Positions 1 to 7,180 of a stretch of DNA of 16,587 nucleotides are shown piece by piece. Position 1 is the first letter of the stretch. Every line of letters begins with the position of its first letter. The position numbers were made by a program, and so were the translations under genes. Below the pieces are notes generated by a model. That model searched no databases. It was not told the DNA's origin and saw only the letters and a list, made by a program, of their open reading frames with translations. This DNA comes from CAYLKS01 sp964384205 [NCBI: uncultured bacterium] (lineage in GTDB: Bacteria; JAGOEH01): the NCBI GenBank assembly GCA_964384205.1, contig CAYLKS010000062.1, positions 1-16,587 of the forward strand. Direction: 5' to 3'.

Positions 1-297
1 CCTGTATTATTGATAAATAAATATAAAGTATTGCGGATATAACATATAAATCAGCTAACAAATACTCAGATGTAATAAAAATAGTTCAAATTTAAATTTA
101 TTATATGAAAAATTTTATAATGAATGATAATAAAAATTATAGTAATATAAGTCTCTCAACAAATTAAAAAAAATAATTAACTACTCCACAAAATTTTACA
201 GCTTCTGAAAAAAACAAAATTATTAACATCATTTAAATATTAGCTAAATACTATAATCCAAATAAATATAAATAAAATCTTCAATTATTATTCAGAC
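1..297. other. Left-edge non-coding region with possible gene relics
   Basis: No intact reading frame, RNA gene or strong hairpin is visible here. On the minus strand, bases 67-1 show a weak likeness to the last codons of the neighbouring peptidase gene: the words TATTGCGGAT (29-38) and CAAATACTC (59-67) recur in the same order at 1039-1048 and 1050-1058, and the minus-strand reading around 38-10 gives PQYF followed by a stop some six codons later. On the plus strand, one frame from about 119 to 273 reads like an eroded protein (for example ILAKYYNPNKYK) but is broken by several TAA codons. Both may be decay products or chance in such AT-rich DNA. No terminator for the minus-strand operon is apparent. 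Confidence 0.3.
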
Positions 298-1005
298 TTA
301 AATGGTAAAATATTTTGCATTCTCATTAAAAACAAGCAAAGCATCAGTTGAATGTTCTGGTATCATCTGATAATTAGGACTTAAATTAATATTAATTCTT
401 TCGGGTTTTAAAAGATTAAAAATTTTTGCCTGGTCTTCTAATGAAGGCCAGGCTGGATATCCAGGACTAAATCGTTTACATATTTTTTTATCTTTAATAT
501 TTAATTCACCACAAATAAAATTATGAAAAAATTCAGCAAAAGCCTCTGTTAATTCTGAACCAAAATTATAGTAAAAAAAATAATCTGAAAAATTACCTTT
601 ATCATACAACTCTTTTGAATATTTTAATATTCCATCTCCAATTGTTACTATCTGAAAAACAATAATATCGTCATCATTAAAAAAATCCACTAAAGATAAA
701 AACGGTTCTTTTTTTTGACGTTTAAAAGTAAAAGTAATATTATCATTTTCATATAAAATAAGATCTTGGCCATTCTTTTTTACCTTAAAAATTCCCCATA
801 TAGCTTTTAATTCCACAAGTCTTTTTACCACTGCTGTCCTTACAATTTTATTATAAATTTTTTCTGGCTCAGTATGTTCATCTTTTTTATTAAATTGCCA
901 TCTTACATAAAATAATGTTTTCTTATGAAGATATTCTAATACTTTTTCTAATAAAAAACCTGTGAAAATCTTTGTTCCATAAAAAGGGGTTTTAATTTTT
1001 AACAT
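298..1005 (-). CDS. Stand-alone methionine synthase (MetH) reactivation-domain protein
   Basis: This 235-residue protein corresponds to the C-terminal AdoMet-binding activation domain of cobalamin-dependent methionine synthase, without the homocysteine, folate or B12 modules. The N-terminus (TPFYGTKIF, residues 6-14, then a YL..K.LF..W segment to about 37) matches the domain start. TEAFAEFFHNF at 153-163 and RFSPGYPAWP at 178-187 match the conserved helix and the AdoMet-binding RxxPGYPAC region, with Trp186 where the family usually has Cys. NYQMIPEHST at 211-220 matches the motif near the domain end. In MetH this domain binds S-adenosylmethionine and remethylates cob(II)alamin during reductive reactivation. 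As a separate protein it probably serves a split MetH encoded elsewhere, or another corrinoid methyltransferase. It starts 8 bases after the peptidase stop with no clear Shine-Dalgarno site, so translation is probably coupled. It is the last gene of the operon. Confidence 0.85.
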   Translation of the reverse strand: MLKIKTPFYGTKIFTGFLLEKVLEYLHKKTLFYVRWQFNKKDEHTEPEKIYNKIVRTAVVKRLVELKAIWGIFKVKKNGQDLILYENDNITFTFKRQKKEPFLSLVDFFNDDDIIVFQIVTIGDGILKYSKELYDKGNFSDYFFYYNFGSELTEAFAEFFHNFICGELNIKDKKICKRFSPGYPAWPSLEDQAKIFNLLKPERININLSPNYQMIPEHSTDALLVFNENAKYFTI

Positions 1006-1013
1006 AACAACTA

Positions 1014-2699
1014 TTAATATTTATACTGATTTACAAAATATTGCGGATTCAAATACTCGCCTGTTGCTTGTTTTATCAACTCATTCCATGAAACAGTATT
1101 GCCTGGTTTAAAAATTTTATTCTTAAAAAAATCTGAAATCTGAGGAGTTTCATAAAACACAATAGAAAAAATATCTTTATTATTTAGATATTTTTTAGAA
1201 ATAAAATCCAATACCTGACTTACCATCAATTCCCCAACCATATAATTATGATAATAAACAGGAACTGTAGCAATATGTATTTTAGTAGCCCATTCATTAC
1301 CAGCAAGAGTATCGGGTTTATTTAAAAGTTGATATTTAGTTACCAGAGACCACCAAAGAGAATTACAATCCTGATCCGGATTTTCATAAAACATTTTTTC
1401 AAAATTATACATTACAAGAGCCCATCTTGTAAATATCAATTTTTCAGCTTTCATTTTATTAACAGATACTTTAAATAACTCTTTTAACTTATCTCTACTA
1501 CTTATTTTTTCAACATTATCATTTATAAAATAAGGATTAATAGCATTTCTTTCAAAAGTCATTGCTGTAGCTTCTGTTGTTATTGCATGAGAAGGGGTTC
1601 TAAGTAAAAATGGCAGTTTTTGATCTATATATTCGTCATAAACAGAATGCCCTAACTCATGCAATAATGTTCCCATCCATTCAGCATTTGGTTTAAGATT
1701 AACAAGAATTCTTATATCTTGCTTCCTATCAAGGCACATACTAAAAGCATGCTGATTTTTTCCTTTTTTCTCATACAAATCACTTCTTGCCAATATACTA
1801 TCAACATCCATATTCATCTTTTCATAAAAAGTTTTAGCTATTTTTACTATATCTTGATTTTTATAAAAATTATCAAAATCCACTTTATATATCTCAGGTG
1901 CTCTCTGAAAAAATAAATCATTATAGTGCCATGGCATTAATTTACTTTTGTCAACCTTGAATTTTTTTGCGAGAAATGTATCAATATCTTCTTTTAATCT
2001 GGAAAATGATTCTTTAGTATTCTCATCAAGATAGTTGAAAATTTTATCCAGAGAATCCTTATCAAATTCTCCTAAAGTCAGTTTCATATCAAAAAAATTC
2101 TTAAATCCTGCTTTTTGTGCTAATCGATTTCTTAATTTAGCCACCTTTTTTATATCTTGCGCCACAATATTACCCAATTTTTTTTGAGCAAGCCAAACTT
2201 TTTTCCTATAATCTGAATTAGAACTTTTATTTAAAACTTCCAGAACATCATTATCTGATAAAACTTTATCATCAACTTTTGCTCTATAGGAAGAAAATTC
2301 TTTTGTTATTTTTACCTCTAATTTTGAAATCTCTTTAGAAAGTTCCTCATCAAATTGATACGGTAATAACATTCTATAAAGTACATCACATTCTCTTTTT
2401 AAAATCATATCAGAAAATTTAAAATTTTCTCTATATTCTTTAACTTTGTCAAAAAGCTCCTTATTTTTAAGAAAAGAAGTTATATCATTTTTAGCAATTT
2501 CAAGTTTTTTATATTCTTCTGGATCTCCTGAAGTCATTGCATTCCATTCAGATAAATTTGCTTTATACTCCAATTCAGAATATTTTGTAGAAAAATCATC
2601 TACAAGTTTTTTGAAATTTTCTTCACTCAACTTTGATGAACAGTTACTAAAAACCATAATTATAAATGCTAATAAACAAGAAAATAAAAAAGTTCTCAT
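1014..2699 (-). CDS. M2/M3-like zinc peptidase, predicted lipoprotein
   Basis: This 561-residue metallopeptidase carries the gluzincin motif HELGH at 347-351 (zinc ligands His347 and His351, general base Glu348). The third zinc ligand is probably Glu376 in TTEATAMTFERN, 25 residues downstream, close to the spacing in angiotensin-converting-enzyme (M2) peptidases. Near the C-terminus, VPVYYHNYMVGELMVSQ (479-495) matches the tyrosine-rich substrate-binding segment of M2/M3 enzymes. Such enzymes are peptidyl-dipeptidases or oligopeptidases; the substrate here is unknown. The N-terminus is a short charged stretch, a hydrophobic core and Cys20 followed by SS, indicating a lipoprotein signal. The residue before the cysteine is Asn, unusual for a lipobox. 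It lies 13 bases after proC with a GGGGG Shine-Dalgarno site at 2709-2704, so it is the second gene of the operon. Confidence 0.85.
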   Translation of the reverse strand: MRTFLFSCLLAFIIMVFSNCSSKLSEENFKKLVDDFSTKYSELEYKANLSEWNAMTSGDPEEYKKLEIAKNDITSFLKNKELFDKVKEYRENFKFSDMILKRECDVLYRMLLPYQFDEELSKEISKLEVKITKEFSSYRAKVDDKVLSDNDVLEVLNKSSNSDYRKKVWLAQKKLGNIVAQDIKKVAKLRNRLAQKAGFKNFFDMKLTLGEFDKDSLDKIFNYLDENTKESFSRLKEDIDTFLAKKFKVDKSKLMPWHYNDLFFQRAPEIYKVDFDNFYKNQDIVKIAKTFYEKMNMDVDSILARSDLYEKKGKNQHAFSMCLDRKQDIRILVNLKPNAEWMGTLLHELGHSVYDEYIDQKLPFLLRTPSHAITTEATAMTFERNAINPYFINDNVEKISSRDKLKELFKVSVNKMKAEKLIFTRWALVMYNFEKMFYENPDQDCNSLWWSLVTKYQLLNKPDTLAGNEWATKIHIATVPVYYHNYMVGELMVSQVLDFISKKYLNNKDIFSIVFYETPQISDFFKNKIFKPGNTVSWNELIKQATGEYLNPQYFVNQYKY

Positions 2700-2712
2700 A
2701 ATTACCCCCTTA

Positions 2713-3513
2713 CTACTTTAAAAATTCTTGAGATTTATTATAAGATGCAACAATTCCTTTTATAATAGCAGAACTTAACCCTGCATGTTCCATCTGGTTC
2801 AACCCTTCAATAGTAACTCCCTTAGGAGTTGTAACCTTATCAATTTCTTCTTCTGGATGTGAATCAGAATTTAAAATTAATTCAGCTGCGCCTCTTGCTG
2901 TAGCTGCAGCTAATTTTATTGCTTCTGCTGAATGAAAGCCTATTTGTATTCCTCCCTGAGAAGTAGCCCTAATAATTCTCAAAAAATAAGCAATTCCACA
3001 TGCAACTAAAATTGTAGCAGATACCATATTGTCCTCTTCAATAATAGCAACTTCTCCAAAAATTTTAAACAACTCTTCTATCACGTTCCTTGCCTTTTGA
3101 TCTTCGGCATTAGCACTTATACATGTTACTGCCTTACATATCGATAAAGCAGTATTAGACATGATTCGTACAACAGGAATTTCTTCACCAACTTTATGTT
3201 TAATAGATTTAATTGTATATCCTGTCACTATTGAAACAATAATATGCCTCGCTGGATCAATAAAAGGCCTAATTTCCTCTAAAATAGCATCCATTTGCGC
3301 AGGCCTAACTGCTATCAAAATAATATCAGAATTTTCAACTGCTAATTTATTATCATTTGTAACATTAAATCCTTTATCTTGAAAAAAATATAGGCTTTTT
3401 AAATTTTTCTTTGTCAAATATACATTCTCCAGATTAATGGCATTTGAATACAATACCCCTTTTGCAAATGCCTGACCTATATTCCCTGCACCAATAACTG
3501 CTATTTTATACAT
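2713..3513 (-). CDS. proC: Pyrroline-5-carboxylate reductase
   Basis: This 266-residue protein has the usual length for ProC, which reduces 1-pyrroline-5-carboxylate to L-proline with NAD(P)H as the last step of proline synthesis. The N-terminal Rossmann motif GAGNIG lies at residues 8-13 (IAVIGAGNIGQAFAKG). AVRPAQMDAIL follows the next strand. The C-terminal all-alpha dimerisation domain carries the family signature TTPKGVTIEGLNQMEHAG near 228-245, including the conserved Gly-Val-Thr. Start choice is supported by AAGGAG seven bases before the ATG. It is the first gene of a minus-strand operon with a predicted promoter at 3570-3542. The peptidase gene follows after 13 bases, and the pairing of ProC with a peptidase suggests amino-acid or peptide turnover. 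I see no missing key residue. Confidence 0.95.
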   Translation of the reverse strand: MYKIAVIGAGNIGQAFAKGVLYSNAINLENVYLTKKNLKSLYFFQDKGFNVTNDNKLAVENSDIILIAVRPAQMDAILEEIRPFIDPARHIIVSIVTGYTIKSIKHKVGEEIPVVRIMSNTALSICKAVTCISANAEDQKARNVIEELFKIFGEVAIIEEDNMVSATILVACGIAYFLRIIRATSQGGIQIGFHSAEAIKLAAATARGAAELILNSDSHPEEEIDKVTTPKGVTIEGLNQMEHAGLSSAIIKGIVASYNKSQEFLK

Positions 3514-3541
3514 ACATCATCTCCTTTTTATTTAGTTTTTA

Positions 3542-3570
3542 AAGATATTAAAGAATCTAATATATGTCAA
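3542..3570 (-). promoter_or_regulatory. Predicted sigma-70 promoter of the proC operon
   Basis: On the minus strand a perfect -35 TTGACA (3570-3565) is followed after 17 bases by TATCTT (3547-3542), four of six matches to the -10 consensus. Transcription would start near 3535, leaving a leader of about 20 bases before the proC ATG at 3513. Confidence 0.65.
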
Positions 3571-3637
3571 ATAAAAAATTTAATTTTTCTAATCAAGATA
3601 AAATAGCTACTAAATAAAAACATAAAATATTTTCTAC

Positions 3638-3666
3638 TTGACAAAAAAATACTTTTATACTATAAT
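3638..3666 (+). promoter_or_regulatory. Consensus sigma-70 promoter of the hydrogenase operon
   Basis: TTGACA at 3638-3643 and TATAAT at 3661-3666 are both perfect, separated by the ideal 17 bases. Transcription should start near 3672-3675, giving a leader of about 57-60 bases before the first ATG at 3732. TTGTGAA at 3669-3675 lies over the start point and equals one half-site of the redox repressor Rex, but the second half is poorly matched. A promoter this strong would need a repressor or activator to make expression conditional. Confidence 0.85.
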
Positions 3667-3731
3667 ATTTGTGAAAAAAATAATTATTTATTATTTTTTT
3701 TCTTTTATTTAAAAGAAAGGAGATAAAAAAA

Positions 3732-4004
3732 ATGAGTGAAAAAAATAACAAAATTACAATATCAATATGTATGGGTAGCTCCTGTTACTCCCGGGGAAAT
3801 AATAGGATCATCGAGGCTTTAAAAAAATTCATTGAAGAACAAAAATTAGAAAATAAAATTCTGATTCATGGTCATCTTTGTGAAGAAAAATGTGATAAAG
3901 GACCTATTTTACAAATAAATAACCAACAATACTCAAATTTAACACCTGAGGCTTTATTTGATATATTATTTCATCTTTTAAAGGATAAAGAAAATGGATT
4001 ATAA
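3732..4004 (+). CDS. Thioredoxin-fold [2Fe-2S] ferredoxin (NuoE/HfsA-like)
   Basis: This 90-residue protein has the thioredoxin-like [2Fe-2S] ferredoxin fold seen in NuoE C-termini and HydC-type hydrogenase subunits. Its four cysteines are C13-x4-C18 (CMGSSC) and C50-x3-C54 (CEEKC), the exact NuoE-family spacing, binding one [2Fe-2S] cluster for single-electron transfer. It lacks the helical N-terminal part of full NuoE. Translation is well supported by AAGGAG (3717-3722) before the ATG. It is the first gene of the operon and overlaps the sensory hydrogenase gene by 11 bases, so the two are probably made in equal amounts and interact. The role as electron donor or acceptor of that hydrogenase is inferred from position and from the similar order in hfsABCD-type clusters. 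Confidence 0.88.
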   Translation: MSEKNNKITISICMGSSCYSRGNNRIIEALKKFIEEQKLENKILIHGHLCEEKCDKGPILQINNQQYSNLTPEALFDILFHLLKDKENGL

Positions 4005-5724
4005 AAGCCCTATTTATACTGAAAAAACAGTCTGCCAGGACTGCTATAAATGTGTTCGTAACTGTCCGGTTAAAGCAATAAAAATCAAAGATAATATTGC
4101 CTCTGTTATTAAAGAGTTATGTATATTCTGTGGGAAATGCGTCAGTATTTGTCCTGCCGGTGCGAAAAAAATCAGAAATGATATCAATAGAGCAAAAACT
4201 TTATTAAAAATTAAAGAAAAAGTTATTGCATCTATTGCTCCTTCTTTTTTAGCAGAATTCACCGATATACCTCAAGATAAATTATTATTGATATTTAAAA
4301 AATTAGGATTCTATGGGGTTTCAGAAACAGCTTTAGGCGCTGAAATTGTATCAGAAAATATAAAAAAACAAATACAAAATAAAGATTTTATAATATCCTC
4401 CGCATGCCCTACAATAGTAGAATATATTAAAAAATATAAACATAACCTCATAAAAAATCTTTCGGTTTTATCTTCTCCTTTATTAGCACATTGTAAAATG
4501 CTCAGACAAATATATGGTAATGATATTGGGATAATTTTTATAGGTCCCTGTATCTCTAAAAAACTTGAAGCAGACAACAATCCAATGTTATTAAATTTGG
4601 CTCTAACTTTTAAAGAATTCAGAGAATGGATTGCAAATGAAAAAATTATGCCTGAAAAATCAGAAAGAGAAACCTATAAATTCATACCTTATGAAGCTCA
4701 AAAAGGGAAAATATATCCAGTTGATGGAGGTATGATTAAGACATTAGAAGAAAATATTTCTATTTGCGATAATAACTTTATAAATTTATCTGGAATAGAT
4801 AACATAATAAACATTTTAAATAATGATGATATACACCAGGAGGAATTTAAATTTTATGAATTATTATCATGTAATGGTGGCTGTATATCAGGTCATGGCA
4901 TGACAAATACTAAATCTATTTTATCAAAAAGAAAGCTCATAATCAATAACACTCCAATTAAACAAAATATAGAGCATAATATAAAAATAAAAGATTTATC
5001 CATAAAAATGATATACAAACCGGATAATCTCATAGATAACAATTACCCAGAAAATATAATACAAAATATATTAAATAAAATAGGAAAATATAGCAAAGAA
5101 GATGAATTAAACTGCGGAGGCTGTGGATATAATACCTGCCGTAATTTTGCAAAAGCAGTACTCGATGGAAAAGCTGAATTAAACATGTGTGTTTCCTTTA
5201 TGAGGCAATTAGCACAAAAAAAAGCTAATAAGTTAATCCAAACAATGCCATCAGGAGTCATAATTGTAGATGATAAACTACAGGTTATTGAATGTAATTA
5301 TAATTTTGTTAATCTCATAGGGGAAAATGCTAAGATAATATATAACAATATCTCAGGATTACAAGGAGCTAATCTAAGGAAAATTATACCATTTTATGAA
5401 ATATTTGAAGAAGTTTTAGAAACTTCTAACGATATTCTTGATAAAGATATTTTTTATGAAGATAAAATATTAAAATGTTCTATTTTCGTAATAGAAAAAA
5501 ATCATATAATTGGTGGAATTTTTCAGGATATAACACAGCCAACATTTAAAAAAGAACAAATAATTAGACAAGCTCAAAAAGTTATTCAAAAAAATCTACA
5601 AACAGTTCAACAAATCGCATATTTACTTGGAGAAAATGCTTCTGAGACTGAAATATCCCTCACATCTATTATTGATCTGTTTCTACCTAAAAATTCCCAG
5701 CAAAGGGGGAAAAATGAAAGATGA
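3994..5724 (+). CDS. hydS: Sensory [FeFe] hydrogenase with PAS domain (HydS/HfsB-like)
   Basis: This 576-residue multidomain protein starts with a two-[4Fe-4S] ferredoxin domain (C14, C17, C20, C24 and C43, C46, C49, C53). The H-cluster domain covers about 75-320. Its ligands are Cys138 in SSACPT, Cys186 in GPCISKKLE, and Cys293 and Cys297 in ELLSCNGGCISG. Ala137 replaces the proton-transfer cysteine of catalytic enzymes (TSCCP), and Gly184 replaces the Met of MPC; both fit group C sensory hydrogenases such as Thermotoga HydS. A further Fe-S domain has C374-x2-C377-x4-C382-x16-C399, then a PAS domain (about 412-515) and a helical tail (520-565). The start has AAGGA eight bases upstream and overlaps the preceding gene; the end overlaps the phosphatase gene. 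I infer an H2 or redox sensor passing a signal through PAS to the phosphatase. Low catalytic activity is likely but not shown. Confidence 0.9.
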   Translation: MDYKSPIYTEKTVCQDCYKCVRNCPVKAIKIKDNIASVIKELCIFCGKCVSICPAGAKKIRNDINRAKTLLKIKEKVIASIAPSFLAEFTDIPQDKLLLIFKKLGFYGVSETALGAEIVSENIKKQIQNKDFIISSACPTIVEYIKKYKHNLIKNLSVLSSPLLAHCKMLRQIYGNDIGIIFIGPCISKKLEADNNPMLLNLALTFKEFREWIANEKIMPEKSERETYKFIPYEAQKGKIYPVDGGMIKTLEENISICDNNFINLSGIDNIINILNNDDIHQEEFKFYELLSCNGGCISGHGMTNTKSILSKRKLIINNTPIKQNIEHNIKIKDLSIKMIYKPDNLIDNNYPENIIQNILNKIGKYSKEDELNCGGCGYNTCRNFAKAVLDGKAELNMCVSFMRQLAQKKANKLIQTMPSGVIIVDDKLQVIECNYNFVNLIGENAKIIYNNISGLQGANLRKIIPFYEIFEEVLETSNDILDKDIFYEDKILKCSIFVIEKNHIIGGIFQDITQPTFKKEQIIRQAQKVIQKNLQTVQQIAYLLGENASETEISLTSIIDLFLPKNSQQRGKNER

Positions 5725-6901
5725 GATCTTTATAGAAATACATTATTCAAATATAAAAAAATATAATCAAAATATTTCTGGAGATCATTTTTTAACAAAA
5801 AGAGAAAAAAATAATTCACGGATAATTTCTGTGCTATCTGATGGATTAGGAAGTGGAGTTAAAGCAAAGGTTTTAGCTACATTAACTTCAACAATGGCAG
5901 CAAATTATATACAAAATTTCAAAGATATAAAAAAAAGTGCAAAAACTATATTGCAAACTTTGCCCGTATGTAATATAAGAAAAATTAGTTATGCTACTTT
6001 TACTATAGTAGAAATAAAAAACAAAGATGTCAGAATCATAGAATACGACAACCCTGATTTTATTTTAACCCTCAATGATAAAATTATAGATATAAACAAA
6101 AAAAATCTCACAGGAATTCTTAATAATAAAAGAAAATATGAACTAAAATTATCACAATTTAAAGCTCAATATGGCAATAGGATAATATTTTTTTCAGATG
6201 GAGTATCTCAGGCGGGAATGGGAACAAAAAAATTTCCAATAGGATGGGGATTAGAATCAATAAAATCTTTTGTTTCGGAAATAATCAAAGAGCAACCAGA
6301 AATATCAGCATTTAATCTATCAGAAAAAATAATTAGAATGGCACAAAGGCTTGATCAAAATAAAGCTAAAGATGATATAACCTGTGGTGTAATATTTTTT
6401 AGAAAGCCACGTAAACTGCTATTTATTAGTGGACCACCTATTGATAAATCAAAAGATAGAGAAATTGCAGAACATATAAAAAACTTCAATGGACAAATTG
6501 TAATATGTGGCGGAACCACATCAAAAATTGTTGCTAGAGAATTAGGCAAAAAAATTAAGTTTAATCTCGATTTAAATAATATTGATCCTGAAATTCCACC
6601 AACATCATCAATTGACGGCATAGATTTAGTAACAGAAGGAACTATCACTCTCGGAAAAACCGTAGAATATTTAGAAAAATATTCTAATTTCTCAAACATA
6701 AAATCAAACCCGGTAATAAAACTGATAAATATTTTATTAAATAATGATAAAATCTATTTTCTAATTGGGACTAAGATAAATGAAGCTCATCAAGATCCAA
6801 ATATTCCTATAGAACTGGAAATAAGAAGAAATATTATAAAAAAAATGATTTCCTTACTCGAAGAAAAATTTTTAAAAGAAACAGAATTAAAATTTATTTA
6901 G
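5714..6901 (+). CDS. SpoIIE/PP2C-type phosphatase with novel C-terminal domain (HfsC-like)
   Basis: I place the start at ATG 5714, after AGGGGG at 5703-5708, giving 395 residues; the frame stays open upstream to 5627 but lies inside the sensory hydrogenase gene. Residues 1-232 form a PPM/SpoIIE Ser/Thr phosphatase domain. Asp24 (GDHF), SDGLGSG at 42-48, SDGVSQAG at 161-168 and KDDITCG at 219-225 supply the metal-binding aspartates (Asp43, Asp162, Asp221 likely). Residues 235-395 are a separate module with KLLFISGPP (234-242), VICGGTTSKIVARELG (263-278) and DLVTEGTITLGKT (304-316), which I cannot assign to a named function. The gene overlaps its upstream neighbour by 11 bases, implying translational coupling. 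It probably dephosphorylates a phosphoprotein under control of the hydrogenase sensor; no kinase or STAS-type target is encoded in this window. Confidence 0.88.
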   Translation: MKDEIFIEIHYSNIKKYNQNISGDHFLTKREKNNSRIISVLSDGLGSGVKAKVLATLTSTMAANYIQNFKDIKKSAKTILQTLPVCNIRKISYATFTIVEIKNKDVRIIEYDNPDFILTLNDKIIDINKKNLTGILNNKRKYELKLSQFKAQYGNRIIFFSDGVSQAGMGTKKFPIGWGLESIKSFVSEIIKEQPEISAFNLSEKIIRMAQRLDQNKAKDDITCGVIFFRKPRKLLFISGPPIDKSKDREIAEHIKNFNGQIVICGGTTSKIVARELGKKIKFNLDLNNIDPEIPPTSSIDGIDLVTEGTITLGKTVEYLEKYSNFSNIKSNPVIKLINILLNNDKIYFLIGTKINEAHQDPNIPIELEIRRNIIKKMISLLEEKFLKETELKFI

Positions 6902-6910
6902 GAGGGAAAA

Positions 6911-7180
6911 ATGCCAAAAATAAATGTCAAAATCTGTCTGGGAACAACATGCTATGTATTTGGAGCATCATCTTTATTATTAATAGAACAATTTTTAGAT
7001 GACCATATAAAAAATCAAATAGAAATAGAAGGCACACCTTGTCTTGATCTATGTAAACAAGAAAATAAAACCAACAGACCTCCTTTTGCAATCGTAAATA
7101 ATAAAATAATCGAAAATGCCACGATAGAAACAATAATAGAAGCGATAAAAGGAGAATTAAATAATGAGAACAATAAATAA
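6911..7180 (+). CDS. Second thioredoxin-fold [2Fe-2S] ferredoxin
   Basis: This 89-residue protein is a paralogue of the first gene of the operon, with the same NuoE-type cysteine pattern: C9-x4-C14 (CLGTTC) and C44-x3-C48 (CLDLC). It is predicted to bind one [2Fe-2S] cluster. The two proteins are only modestly alike outside the cysteines, so the duplication is old. GGAGGG at 6901-6906 overlaps the phosphatase stop codon (TAG 6899-6901) and sits five bases before the ATG. The 3' end overlaps the next hydrogenase gene by 17 bases, as its paralogue overlaps the sensory hydrogenase gene. This suggests it is the dedicated electron-transfer partner of the second hydrogenase (inference). Confidence 0.88.
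   Translation: MPKINVKICLGTTCYVFGASSLLLIEQFLDDHIKNQIEIEGTPCLDLCKQENKTNRPPFAIVNNKIIENATIETIIEAIKGELNNENNK

Noticed and set aside
119-273. Eroded plus-strand gene (reading ILAKYYNPNKYK)
   Set aside because: One frame looks protein-like but has several TAA codons in about 50 and no recognised family; too weak to annotate at this base composition.
3678-3689. AAATAATTATTT palindrome in the leader of the hydrogenase operon as an operator
   Set aside because: Pure A/T palindromes of 12-14 bases are expected several times by chance in a window this AT-rich.
5627-5713. Longer N-terminus for the phosphatase starting at ATG 5627
   Set aside because: It lies wholly inside the sensory hydrogenase gene and gives no domain match; ATG 5714 has a GGGGG Shine-Dalgarno site and starts just ahead of the SpoIIE domain.
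6355-6699. Open minus-strand frame opposite the phosphatase gene (and similar frames at 7919-8221, 4311-4580, 2446-2721, 12469-12708)
   Set aside because: No Shine-Dalgarno sites or family motifs; each lies opposite a well-supported gene and is a by-product of its codons.
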